A stretch of 64,000 bases of DNA from positions 8,998,858 through 9,062,857 of the forward strand of contig OX638135.1 in the NCBI GenBank assembly GCA_951804985.1, given 5' to 3'. The translations under genes and the position numbers were made by a program. The stretch comes from Dryomyza anilis (lineage: Eukaryota; Arthropoda; Insecta; Diptera; Dryomyzidae). A model generated the notes under the pieces. The model was not told where the DNA came from. It ran no database searches and saw only the letters and a program-made list of their open reading frames with translations. How positions within the stretch are numbered: position 1 is the stretch's first letter; each line of letters begins with the position of its first letter. Shown here in pieces: positions 35,801-46,742 of this stretch.

Positions 35801-38082
35801 ATTTACCATACATCTTTCCACCACACTTCTCACACTTTTGAAAAACTTCTTTACCGATTCTCTTCATCTCTTTTTGATTAGATTTACTTATAATTTTATT
35901 TATTGAAGATTGTGGTGGACAAGTACCATTTTCTTGCGCCAATTCCGTTTGCTGTCGTCTCACATTATTTTGTGACTCGCACTGCAATTAGTCTAGACAG
36001 CCTTTTGTCTCGAATTCGCACGACTATTCGGTACCGAATCATTTCGTCTCTTAAATCACCGTAGTTGCAATTTATGGCCAATGTATGAAGTGAGTTTATG
36101 AACTCTTCCACTAGCTCTCCTTCCTGCTGACATCGCCTGTTGAATTTTGCTCGCTCGAAAATCACATTATACCTCGAAATATTTTTCAAACACTGACGTA
36201 ACTGAATCATATTTGTGTTTTTCCTCGTCGGTTAACGTTAGAGTCATGAATATATCGTCCGCTTGCTCGCCCATTAAATATATTAAGGAATTTTTTTGTT
36301 CATCCTCTGTCTGTTTATTAAGACGCGACACAAATTTTGCGAAATCAAATTTTTTATAGGCGCTACTATACAGCCCAAGTAACAATGCCAACCAGTAACT
36401 CGCCATAAACTAGCCAGTTTTACTAGTAACCATACTAGCCAGAAAAACTGACTAGTAACTTGGCAGTGGTGTCACGCAGGTTCCAGGTGGAGATTGGATA
36501 GTTAAACTACACAGTTTCTAGATAGTTATTTATTATTAAAACTGGTCAATTACTAGATAACGTATAAAATCACAAATAAATTAACAAAAATAAGATCTTT
36601 TTTCACAAGCAGCCATAAAATTTAAGTGATGCTGCACAAGTACATTGTCGCTACTACCGCCACTTTTACACAGCTCCTCAGTTTCATCAACTTATATCAT
36701 CTGGGGAATTTAGCGGAGTTCCGTTGTGCTCCGTCTTATGTTTGATAGGAAGATCTCTTCAATTGATTATCACTTGTTTCCCCCAAACGACAGGCCGTCT
36801 ATGACATCCCAGATGTGATTTGGTCTCATGTTGCAAATTTGAGTCGCTTACTCCAGCCTCATGTTTGTTTATGATTTCGCATTAATATAACACTGCGTTT
36901 GACAAAAAAAAACTTTTAATAAACTTTTAAATATTGCTTTGATTAAGAAATTTAAATAACATTTGATATTCTGAAAAAACACGGCAACATTACTAAAACA
37001 GTGTTGAGTAGAGTTGCAAACATTCAATAATTAATAAAAAATATATATATATTTTCATGTAAAAGTGATTTTTACTAAAAAAAAAAACTATAATAAAACT
37101 TCTTGAATTGATCATTCTTTTTATTATTTCATGTCAGTTTAGCCTCATTATAGACTGTCTAGAAAGAAGCTAGTTTTCAAAGTGATTTCCTGGCCAGTTG
37201 AGCCTCATCATAACCAGTCACGAAAGTAGCTAGTTTTCAAGACTTTTCCTGGCCAGTTTAGCCTCATTATAACCAGTCTAGAAATTAGCTGGTTTGCAAA
37301 ACGTTTTCCTAACTAGTTTTGCCTCTTTACAGCCCCAGCACAATCCCACCAGACAGTAGCTAGTAATTGGCAAATTTTTCTATCCAGTTCTGCCACGTCA
37401 TTCTCTGACTAAAAACTAGCTAGAAAATGGTGATCTCCAGTAAATTGTTACTTGGGAGCTGATCTTCATGGTTATATTATTTGTCATATTTAATTAAACT
37501 TTTTTATTTATTTTTCCCGAACTCGGATGTAGTCTAATTTAAAATTTTCTACCTAGCACCGCTGCAACCATGCAACGTTATTAAATGACATTTGTCTTCG
37601 TTAGCTGACAATCGAAGACTGTCGTTTATTCAATGTTTGACGCTACATGTTAATTATGTATTCGGCTACCGATAATTACAGTTATCTTAAATACAGGGTA
37701 CAACAAACCAGTGACGCGATAAATTAAATGTCAACAAGAAAATTTTAATTTTTTCTCCATTGTGCGTTGTAAAAATTTGGTAAGTATTGAATTTTCTTAT
37801 AAATATATTAAAATTCATTTTGTTTACAGATGCCGATGTGTTAATGCATATAGCCCGTAATGCAATGTATTGTTGCATCTGTATATTAGGGTACTAAACA
37901 AATGTGCCAGAAATCTAAAGTCATACGAGAGACAATATTTGCATTTTCCATCGTAACACACCCATATTCATGTTTCGCGAAATAAAAATTGGCGCACCGA
38001 CCAACTCATTGTTTGCAGCCGTGTCAGTTAAGGACTCTAGGCCACCGGGCCAGAGAATGGAGATCTGGCACACTAGAATTGC
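35801..38082 (-). pseudogene. Ty3/gypsy gag-pro fragment, copy 2, with a TIR insertion
   Basis: Repeats 30535-31774 after the LINE poly-A, with a small deletion near 35965 (the stretch encoding EVRTQDN in copy 1 is lost) and a 1.1-kb TIR element inserted at 36374-37456. Gag segments EDEQKNSLIYLMGEQADDIF (36167-36406) and QQEGELVEEFINSLHTLAIN (35965-36210) are legible. The match to copy 1 ends at CACTAGAATTGC (38082). Confidence 0.75.
36374..37456. mobile_element. TIR element, 1,083 bp, CCCAAGTAACAA termini, CTAG-rich
   Basis: Starts CCCAAGTAACAATGCC and ends ATTGTTACTTGGG, an exact 13-base inverted match, with further weaker symmetry of ACTAGCCAG motifs inside. Positions 37130-37370 contain about four 60-bp tandem units (AGCCTCATTATAACCAGTCT near 37141, 37201, 37260 and 37320). 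Absent from copy 1 of the surrounding gypsy fragment, so it inserted after that duplication or was lost from copy 1. The TSD is not clear. Confidence 0.75.
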
Positions 38083-38322
38083 AGGCCCAGTGATCTGCTA
38101 CTATATGCGCCACTGCATTCGCATAATCAGTGAGATCATTATTTTTCGCATGAATAAACAAACAAACAAATCAATTCATATATATTTCTGCAGGTCCAAA
38201 CACGAAAGTCATCCCGAGAATTCAACTGCACAAAAGACCAGCGAAGGCAGCATTAGTTTTGTGTTGGAATGGTGTGACAAACCATACTAAAGAATTGCAC
38301 GATTAGCTGATATACAATGTAA

Positions 38323-38541
38323 GTGGCCAAGGTTTACGAATACGTTTATAAAATATTAATATATTTTCATTCATACGCAAACACCATTAATATTTTGCGC
38401 GAACCTGGCAATGTTATGCATCGCAGTGGCGCAATTGGTTTGACTGGTTTTATTTTCGCGGCACGTCGTGGATTTTACAAGAAGTTCTTGTACACTGCTA
38501 CCGGAGCAGGTGTGGTTGCAGCTGTATGTTATCGCACATAA
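38323..38541 (+). pseudogene. MICOS MIC26/27 (ApoO family)-like C-terminal fragment
   Basis: A 72-residue ORF. The C-terminal half REPGNVMHRSGAIGLTGFIF, then ARRGFYKKFLYTATGAG and VVAAVCYRT, has the layout of the membrane-embedded end of apolipoprotein O family proteins, inner-membrane subunits of the MICOS cristae-junction complex: glycine-rich helices around an RGGFFKK-like turn. The preceding FHSYANTIN resembles the conserved segment just upstream in that family. No upstream exon was identified with confidence. It sits among transposons without a promoter, so it is probably a gene fragment, though a terminal exon of a real gene cannot be excluded. Confidence 0.6.
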
Positions 38542-39334
38542 GCGAGAATCTATTGTACATTAATGTACATACATTAATTCCTTTTAATATATTATAACTT
38601 TATATGTGTTTTCTTTTATTTTATATTTAACCCGTTAATTAGGGAAATATATGCGCTCAAGTGTAATTTGAAAGTCGATTTCAAGTTCAAAATTAAGTTA
38701 AACATGAAGTTAAGAAACACATTTTATTTATAGTTTACAATTAAGTGAAAACTCGAAAGAATTTTTAATGTCGATTTCAAGTTTAGGTAAAGGCAAGATT
38801 CAATTGGATAAAAAGCTAACAGTTTTGCTGGAGACAAAAATATTTCTCCAGTGAAATCTACGATAACCATGTTCTCTATACATCCGATAATCACTTAATA
38901 TCCAGGTTTTTGGTTTATTGGATACATACAATCCTGTGGCGGTATTAACAAATAAAAATTTGTTAATGTCTCGTTGTTGTATTAAACATGTTTTTGTTTA
39001 ATAAACAATGATTTTTAAAACATTTTGTTCTTTCCACATATATTTTGTAATCCGTACCATTGTTCAGTACTTGACATTGTTCAGTACTTGTAAATCTTAC
39101 AAATTTACATTTGTGTATTTAACCAATAAAAGTTTTCACAATCGTTAATAAAACAAAATCATTATTATTTAGCATTTTGTTAAAAGGACAATGGTTTTTG
39201 TAAATAGAAAGGCTGTATTTGTTGATTAAACAATGTATAATAATTCTGTGTTATATGAACAAAACGGATATTCGTTATGTGAACAGAAAAAATTGTGTCT
39301 TTGTTATATGAACAACTGATTTGTTAAACAGGCC

Positions 39335-39336
39335 AT

Positions 39337-39367
<31 letters not shown>

Positions 39368-39368
39368 T
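39335..39368. repeat. (TTTA)n microsatellite
   Basis: About eight TTTA units in a row, directly after the left group of palindromes. Confidence 0.9.
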
Positions 39369-39696
39369 CGGCATTTGTATCCCAGTGACTTGTTAGCTCC
39401 GTTCTGCCTTATTTCTAACTGGTGAATGCAACCATGAAATGCCAAATCAACTGTTTTCTTTTTCTGTTTACATTACAATTTACTGATTAATTGCTCGCTT
39501 TATCTGCAGCGTTCTTGGAATAAAAATACATGCACAGGCTACGTAAATAGTAAGTTTTAAATAGTTTTGCTATTTTATAAATCTTGGTAATAATAATTTT
39601 TCAGCTGAAAGCGAAATGTTGAAGACCTGCCGAAGAAACCTTTGCCAAGCAATCAGATAAGCGGCTCGAAAAATGTGCTGTGGCTGTTGTTGCTGA

Positions 39697-40062
39697 TTGA
39701 GGCGAAAGCATTGTGTGCATGACATGTCGTACAATTGCGACTGTTGCTGCGCAGGATACTGTTCATCAAGCACCTACGACTTGTTGGTGCACCTCAAGCT
39801 CTCCTTGTCGCGTAGTGTGTATGTTGACGTTGTGCAGCTGACCTGTATTGGTCCTGATGTATCCCTGTGGCCGTGGCGCCTGTGGCGCTTTATAGTTAAT
39901 TTTAAAACCTTAACACTCGAATGTGATGTGACTAGCTATGGTGATTGGCAAACGCGCGTCATGTTCGCTTGCGAACAATGTGAGAGACATGCAGCGGATC
40001 GTGATACAAAAATAAAATTTCCAAATTACCTAAATTCCGTTGGAAATCGATGTCACGTTTAG
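39697..40062 (+). CDS. Unrecognised 121-residue Cys-rich ORF
   Basis: The longest ORF in a locally GC-rich block. Its N-terminal part is rich in Cys (DMSYNCDCCCAGYCSS), followed by LLVHLKLSLSRSVYVDVVQL and a Trp-containing LWPWRLWRFIVNF, then CEQCERHAADRD. Base composition and the bracketing palindromes suggest captured host sequence or an element-encoded protein. No domain is recognised, and no splice or promoter evidence supports expression. Confidence 0.3.
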   Translation: MRRKHCVHDMSYNCDCCCAGYCSSSTYDLLVHLKLSLSRSVYVDVVQLTCIGPDVSLWPWRLWRFIVNFKTLTLECDVTSYGDWQTRVMFACEQCERHAADRDTKIKFPNYLNSVGNRCHV

Positions 40063-40359
40063 TCGTCTGTAGGGGCTAATCAAAACAGAATTCCAACCAG
40101 TGTTCCGAGAAGGTAGTAAGAACAAAATAAATGTCTTCAAGGAAGTAAGAACAAAACACATTTGTTCAATGAACAAATTTGTTCGTCGAACAAAATAAAT
40201 GTGTTCATCGAACAAAATAAATTTGTTCATCTAACAAAATATATTTATTTATCATATAAATTTACTTTGTTATTTGAACAAAAGTACTTTATTAAACGAA
40301 CAAGACATTTTGTTAATATAACAATAAAAACAGGTAATTTGTTAGTGCGAGCGTACTGT

Positions 40360-40915
40360 CTGATAGAGGAATAGGAATAAAAATAGTAATAGAAAAGTCG
40401 TAAAGTAAAAGTCGGTAGTGAGGAGCGGGTGGCATGCTCGTGGACTTGCCGGCTAAAGCTCGTCGGACATGTGATGGGTACTTGCTCTTCTACTGGTGTA
40501 ACGCACACTAAACAGAAATGTCATGGCAACTTAAAACAAACAAACTAAACTGAACGGAAAAAAAACCTAAACAAAGTATAAAAAAACAATTGCTGTGACA
40601 AAACTAATTATACAACCGACTGACAAATATAGGGGAGATTTGGGTGGTATTAAATAGCCCGGGCATACCCTCCCTTCGATGGATCCTTTCTGACCACTTA
40701 ACAGTGTTCCCTATTAAATATTACAATGACATAAAACACTAACTACATCCACGTCATATCACCCACTCGTTGGTTCACGACCACCAATTAATTAAGGCCA
40801 TCATTTTAACATCAAAATCTCAAAACGAAAAGGGAGAATTTTAGCAAATAAAATGGTTAACCCAAACCACATAAAAAACTAATAAAAACATTAAAGCAAT
40901 AAATTTTAAAATATG
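40360..40915. other. No gene seen
   Basis: Contains a GC-richer patch (40420-40505, GGAGCGGGTGGCATGCTCGT) and AT-rich sequence. No feature could be supported. Confidence 0.4.
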
Positions 40916-40917
40916 TA

Positions 40918-41430
40918 TAGAGGTTTGTAAATACAAAAATAAAAGGGTGAGGTGAAAATATTAAAAATTTAACATTCGTAAATTGTAGCCTAAATATGAA
41001 TTTTAGCTTACAAAGGAATACAATTATGATCATATTTATATATATCTTATACATTACAAACCTACAACTCTGTATACTTTATATCTCGCAACCGCTCAGC
41101 ACACTATAACTCTTCACGCAAGATTGGCAAGATATGAAAGATTGTATAGGAGAAGCCACGTCCCTTTGTCCAGTCACACCCAGAATCTACATGGCGATTA
41201 TAAAGCTTTACTTCAATTTTTAAAACTATGTACTACTTTTATAAGTCAAAAGTTGAAGCGTTTTAAAAGGGTTGCTTATTTAACAGGTGCAACACTCCTC
41301 TGTGCAATAACGGGCCTTTCTGGCAAGGAGATATATAACGTTAATCTACATCATTTAGACAAATTCGATGACTTAACTTATGCACATAAATCAATATTTC
41401 TAGTTAAAAGTTAAGACTTGCCAGATAAAG
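40918..41430. mobile_element. Partial copy of the 29-kb foldback element interior
   Basis: AGAGGTTTGTAAATACAAAA and the following sequence match 29053-29490, including CATTTTAAAAGG and GGTGCAACACTCC-like blocks. The 96-residue ORF at 41124-41414 lies wholly inside this repeat and has no homologous frame in the other copy, so it is not annotated as a gene. Confidence 0.7.
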
Positions 41431-41559
41431 TATTGGGATAACGAAAACACACTACCCACTTTTCCCGCGAATGCACATTTTTGCTGATATCTTTCAATTG
41501 GATTGAATTATATATTCCAAAATAAAACTATTCGTGCTCTTTTATTCCGGTTCCGCGAA

Positions 41560-41999
41560 ATTATTTGACCATTATTCATATTATTCACATTTTATCTATT
41601 TTTTGCAATAACTTCTTAAATCATAGTCAAATGATTGACAAGTCTCCTTATATTGTAAGATAAGACTATTTTGTAATACTCATAGAACAAAAAGTTTCAT
41701 AAATAGTATTTTCGCGGAATCTACTTTGACCAAATGCTTATGTGTCGACTTTACCCCACGAGACTTAATCTAATATTATTGGCATAAAAATTCGAATTGA
41801 ATGGAAAAATAAAATAAAAATCAACGCGACATGATAAGTGAACCCATTACTACATAAAACTCAAAACAAAACATATAAATAATAAAAACTTTAATGGCAA
41901 GTGCAAGTTTACTGCGTTATCAATATGTAACTTTTGGAGTCAAAAAACACATTTTATTACACAAAAACTGAAGCTCAAGCACAAAATGGATTTCTCTTC
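41560..41999. other. No gene seen
   Basis: AT-rich sequence. The right part may be the 5' leader of the following LINE. Confidence 0.4.
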
Positions 42000-42109
42000 T
42001 TTGGTAATAGTGGCATCTAACGAATCGTAAGCTAAAATCGAGAGAGAACGGACGTATTTAAGACGCTCTTTATTAAATTGAACATATTAATAAAAAAAAA
42101 CATTTCAAA

Positions 42110-42850
42110 ATGCAGAAAAATTGTAACAAATGTGCAATTGAAATTACCGGCCACAAAATTGTTCATTGCCGCGCGGGTTGCAAGTTATGCTAAATGCGTA
42201 GCAGTTGATACAAATTTATTAAATATTATAAACATTTGCCCAAATATATTTTGGATGTACGATTCGTGCTCGAGTGTGGCAAACATCGGTGTTTTGTCGA
42301 AGCTGTGTTTTGTTTCCACTCAAGTTACGAGTATTTTAAACGAAGTTTCCAAATTGAACTTTGGACATGCACACGAAGAGGATTTGTGCTCTCGTAGTCC
42401 AGTAGAAAGAAACTCGAGCGTAAAATCTACTGCAGTCTCTGAATCTGCAGTCACATTAAGCGCTCTTCCTCAAACTCTTCATTTCAAACAGAGCAAATCG
42501 CAGAAAAATAGTGTGAAGAAAGGTGCAAAAGTTCAATGCCCCCAACAACGCAAACAACAACCTCATAATAATCAGCAAACTGCGCTCCCGATCCTAAGCC
42601 GATCGCTGGTAGTGCATGTGTTGATAGCACGCTACGCGCGGTCACGCGTAATATAAGCGTTCACGTATCAAATCTGCCACTACTCCAGGGGAGATGTCGT
42701 CGAGATTAATTGTTATCGATTAACCAAGCTTCATGCAGATATATCGATGCTTAAATCTGTTAGTTATTTGGTTGTCATTCCGGCGAACAAATTTCATGAT
42801 ATTAAAAATATTGAAAATTGGCCATTAGGTGTAAGGGTGAAGAAGTTTCG
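42110..42850 (+). pseudogene. LINE 2 ORF1 relic with PHD-type zinc finger
   Basis: MQKNCNKCAIEITGHKIVHC followed by RAGCKLC at 42110-42190 has the Cys-x2-Cys and His/Cys spacing of a PHD-like finger, as found in ORF1 of some CR1-like LINEs. A TAA then breaks the frame. The middle is Ser/Gln-rich. The C-terminal region (about 42700-42850) reads LHADISMLKSVSYLVVIPAN and ENWPLGVRVKKF, recalling the conserved WPxGVxVRxF end of CR1/Jockey-type ORF1 proteins. Frameshifts join these pieces. ORF1 proteins normally bind RNA. Confidence 0.6.
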
Positions 42851-43179
42851 CCATTAACAAAAAAACGAGGAAGTAGGCCCCGTAGCCGCATCAGATTAAT
42901 ATCTCAAATTTCCACATGTTCAAATTCTCTTTCATCTTCTTCGTTGGACATTACAAACAAATTTTCTACAAGCAAAAATTCTCACACCGACGGCGCTGGC
43001 GTTGCAGTCTACATCACTTGCGCTCTTAGCACTACAGCAAGTGCAATTTACTCCCACTTCAAATTACGCTCTTAACTATACGAACAAGCTCACAGCATCG
43101 ACTTCGTGGGCGCTTCCAACAACATCAACAGCAGCACAGCTTCACTCTCAAGTGCAACACATTGTTACCCAGCAAACAA

Positions 43180-45803
43180 ATTACACCATATATTATGAGA
43201 ACGCTGGAGGTATTCGAACCAAATCATCGCAATTTCTGCTGGCGACTACTTTGCATGAATACAGCTTTTTAGCGTTAACTGAGACATGGCTTCATAAAGA
43301 TATTAACAGTGCAGAATTTTTCGACAACTTTTACAATATTTTTCGTCTGGACCGATGCCCACTTACTACTGGGAGAGAGCAGTGAGAGGGGATCTTCGCA
43401 GTAAAAGTATAACATTACCAAATAATGATAGTGAAGTTGAACAAATATGTGTTCAATACATTTCAATGATAACTATTTATTATTTTTTATAGTGTCTTAC
43501 ATACCTCCTAATAGCACATTAGAATTATATGAAAAACATTTCAATAATATTAATTTTATAATCGATAATTTAAAAGAGAAACATCAAGTAATTGTATTAG
43601 GTGATTTCAATTTAGGAAAATTTCATGGTCATTTGATGAATAAAATTTATTGCCATCTAATATTAAATCCGACATAGATATTTCGGTGATAAGTTTTATC
43701 TTACCAATGAATTTCTCCAATTAAATCATATTAAAAATAATCTCGGGAGAATATTAGATCTAATATTTGTAACGAGCGATCTTAAAGCATTGTGTAAATT
43801 AAATTTATCGCCTATTTCTAAAAACAGTGTACACCATAAAGCACTTTGTATAAATTTTGAATTTTATAAATTTGATAAAAAATCTCTTGACTCGACTAAT
43901 ATGTTCGATTTTTCAAAGGGTGATTATTTGAGCATAAATAATTTTTTAAACGCTGGACATTTTTAAATAGTATAACCGAACCAGAAGAGTTGTATACTTC
44001 TATATGTAATAAATTTAGTTTGGCTATAACTGAGTTTATTCCAAGAAAACAAAACATCAAGACTAAGCAATTTAAAAAATATTAAAACTAAAGCTTATAA
44101 AAAATTTAAACACACACAATGCGAGGCAGATCGGTTGTATTTTGAGCGTGTGCGAAAGGAATTTGATTTACTACATAATTTTTTATACAAACAATATATT
44201 ATGAATACAGAAATTAAATTAAAAAATAATCCTTCGGTGTGTTGGCATTATATAACAACAAACGTAAAAATAATAGATTCCCGAGTAGCATGGAATATGA
44301 AAGCTCACGATCTTAACAATACTATTGAAAGCTGCAATTTATTTGCAAAATTTTTCCAAAATGTGTATGAAAATCATAATAATTCAGCATTCAATCTAGA
44401 TTTTATTTCTCCAAATCTTGATGTCATTCAAAGTTTTGAAATTTTTGATGATGACATTGAATCAGCAATTTCCAGCGAAGCCAAGCAGTAATAGCGAAAT
44501 TGATGATTTTCCATCTATATTTTTTAGAAATTGTTTTAACAGTATTTTAAAGCCAATTTCAGTACTATTTAATTTATGCTTAACAAAAGGTAAATTTAGA
44601 TTGCTGGAAGTTTTGCTCTATTGTACCAATATATAAATCAGGTGACCGTAGTGTCGTACAGTACTACCGAGCTATCGTAAAACAATGCTCATTTGCAAAA
44701 ATATTTGATCATATAATTAAAAATAAATTATATGAACATATAAAAATGTAATTTGTGGTTCTTAAAATGGATTTATTCCTGGAAAATCAACGTGTACCAA
44801 TTTAATTCTTATAACCAATTCTATTGTTAATGCTATGGACCAACATCGTCAATTAGATGTGGTTTACATAGACTTTTCGAAAGCATTCGATAAAGTCGAT
44901 CATGCTATAGAAAAACTGAAAAAGTTTGGTTTATCTGAATCGCTTCTTAAATTTTTTAATAGTTTTTTATCAAGTAGAAAGTTAGTTGTCAAAATTGAAT
45001 CTTCGATTTCTAAAATCATTGTTAACGCCTACTCTGGGATTCCACAAGGAACACATTGCGGGCATCTATTGTTTTTAATCTTTATAAATGATTTACCACA
45101 ATTTATTCAGTTCTCGAAATGTTTAATGTTCGCAGATGACTTAAAAATGTTTTCTACTGTTACTAACATATCTGATGCTTTTAAATTACAAAATTAATTA
45201 GTGATGTTGCATAACTGGTGAACTTCAAATAATCTATTTTTGAATGTTGATAAATGTAATGTTGTTTCATATTCTAAATGTGCTAATCCATTTATTTTTG
45301 ATTATTCTATTAATAATCATAGATTAGTTCGAAAATATGATATAAAAGATTTGGGTGTGATATTTGACTCAGAATTGAAGTTTAATTTTCACTATGACTA
45401 TATCGTGTCAAAAGCATATTCCATGCTTGGTTTCATTAAAAGAAACACGGCCCACTTTAAAGATCCGTTGACTCTTAAAGTATTATTTGTGTCACTTATC
45501 CGTAGTATATTAGACTACTGTTCAATTATATGGAATCCGTATTTTAATGAGCATTCCAATCGTATTGAAAGAGTTCAAAAATTATTCACAAAATACGCTC
45601 TTTACAAAATGCATTGGCCAGATGGTATTCCGACTTATGATGCCAGACGTAACTTGCTGGGCTTGCAATCTTTAAAAGATCGAAGAACATATTTCTCGCT
45701 AATGTTTGTATATAAAATTTTGGTTTGTACAGAAATTTCAACTCTTTTTAATATATATGTTCCGTCTAGAACTTTAAGGCAGAATCCTCTGTTATTTTCA
45801 TAG
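43180..45803 (+). pseudogene. LINE 2 ORF2: endonuclease and reverse transcriptase, broken
   Basis: The endonuclease begins YYENAGGIRTKSSQFL and includes FLALTETWLHKD. After a frameshift it has VSYIPPNSTLELYEKHFN and IVLGDFNL. The reverse transcriptase shows GFIPGKSTCTNLILI, VVYIDFSKAFDKVDHAIEKL, SGIPQGTHCGHLLFLIFIND and LMFADDLKMF, so the FADD active site is intact. A stop after KLQN (45195) is followed in frame by the thumb and C-terminal region (NVDKCNVVSYSKCANP, then LDYCSIIWNP). At least five stops or shifts separate these parts. Compared with LINE 1, the A/T-biased codons and different tail show it is a separate family. Confidence 0.82.
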
Positions 45804-46160
45804 GACAAACTATGCATTTAATGAACCAATAGCAAGATGCATAAGATTATGTAATAGCTTCTCCCCAATTTTAAATTTTAATGTAAATGAATATAGATTT
45901 AAGCTACATTTATTTATATTGTTTAACCAATATGAATTATTTTGTTCATGGTAATTTTAATATTAAGATAAGAATGTAATCTGTAAGAGACTTGATCTCA
46001 GTAGATGAAATGAAATAAATAAATAAATAAAATGTTTCGTGTACAGTATCAATTTGAAGTTGATCTGACATCCCATTCTCGTTTTAAAGCAAAATTTGAC
46101 TTTGCTCCGATGTCGACTTAGCCCCGGTCCCCACTACATACCTACTTTAAATATCTATAT

Positions 46161-46705
46161 TGTTACGAAAATTCAGTCTACGGAAAACTGTTCTACGAGT
46201 TCGTATCGCTGGATTGTGTACAAAATACAAACGCACGAATATTTGGTTTTAACTAGTATTATTTCCACTAGTATTAATTAACTTTATTTATTTAAATAAC
46301 AACTTAAAGAATAATCACTTATATCAACTGCTGAATCTATACAATTAAGCTTAACAATGTTCACTCACGAGACGCACTAGTTCACTATCAAATCACAACT
46401 GAAGTAAAGTGCCTCAGATGCGCGGCATTATATACTGCAGGCATCAGTTCGACACGTTTCGACAAGCTTCGACTTGATTCGAGAACCTTCTACTCGTTTC
46501 GTGAATGACGCATGCTATTGGCATCTCATTCGCACTCATGTGTTTTAATGTGCTGATCTTCCATCTCTTTCTCGCACATTGCATAGTGTGCTGAATGATC
46601 TTCCGTCTCTTTGTAAAACATTGCTTAGTGCGCTGAATTGTCTTGCGTCTCATTTATTATTGTTGATTGCTTGCACAGTGGAGCAAATTACCTCTTTTCG
46701 TAACA
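46161..46705 (-). repeat. 3' LTR of the gypsy element
   Basis: 545 bp with exact inverted ends TGTTACGAAAA / TTTTCGTAACA. Flanked internally by the polypurine tract. It includes the last 28 or so bases that the 5' LTR has lost. Confidence 0.85.
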
Positions 46706-46717
46706 CTGCCCTCCACC
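46706..46717 (-). promoter_or_regulatory. Polypurine tract of the gypsy element
   Basis: On the minus strand GGTGGAGGGCAG directly precedes the LTR start TGTTACG. This is the expected plus-strand priming site for LTR retrotransposon replication. Confidence 0.8.
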
Positions 46718-46742
46718 TAAATCTGTTCGTCCCGAAGAGATG

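Larger units (their letters stand above)
38960..40350. mobile_element. Possible element with clustered TTGTT-N5-AACAA palindromes
   Basis: About ten degenerate 15-bp palindromes occur in two groups: left 38990-39320 (TTGTTTAATAAACAA, TTGTTATATGAACAA and others) and right 40160-40320 (TTGTTCAATGAACAA, TTGTTCGTCGAACAA, TTGTTATTTGAACAA). They bracket a more GC-rich core (39640-40080). The arrangement resembles subterminal transposase-binding repeats, but outer TIRs and a TSD were not resolved. Confidence 0.45.
42000..46031 (+). mobile_element. LINE 2 (CR1-like), broken, with PHD-like ORF1
   Basis: A two-ORF non-LTR retrotransposon: ORF1 relic at 42110-42850, ORF2 from about 43180 to 45803, then 3' UTR and an (AAAT)n tail at about 46005-46031. 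The 5' end is uncertain. The tail is a short tetranucleotide repeat rather than poly-A, unlike LINE 1. Many frameshifts. Confidence 0.8.

Noticed and set aside
41124..41414. 96-residue ORF as a gene
   Set aside because: It lies inside a dispersed repeat, and the corresponding sequence at 29.2-29.5 kb has no matching open frame.
46444..46653. 69-residue ORF repeated at 51706-51915
   Set aside because: It lies within the LTRs and is repeated only because the LTRs are.
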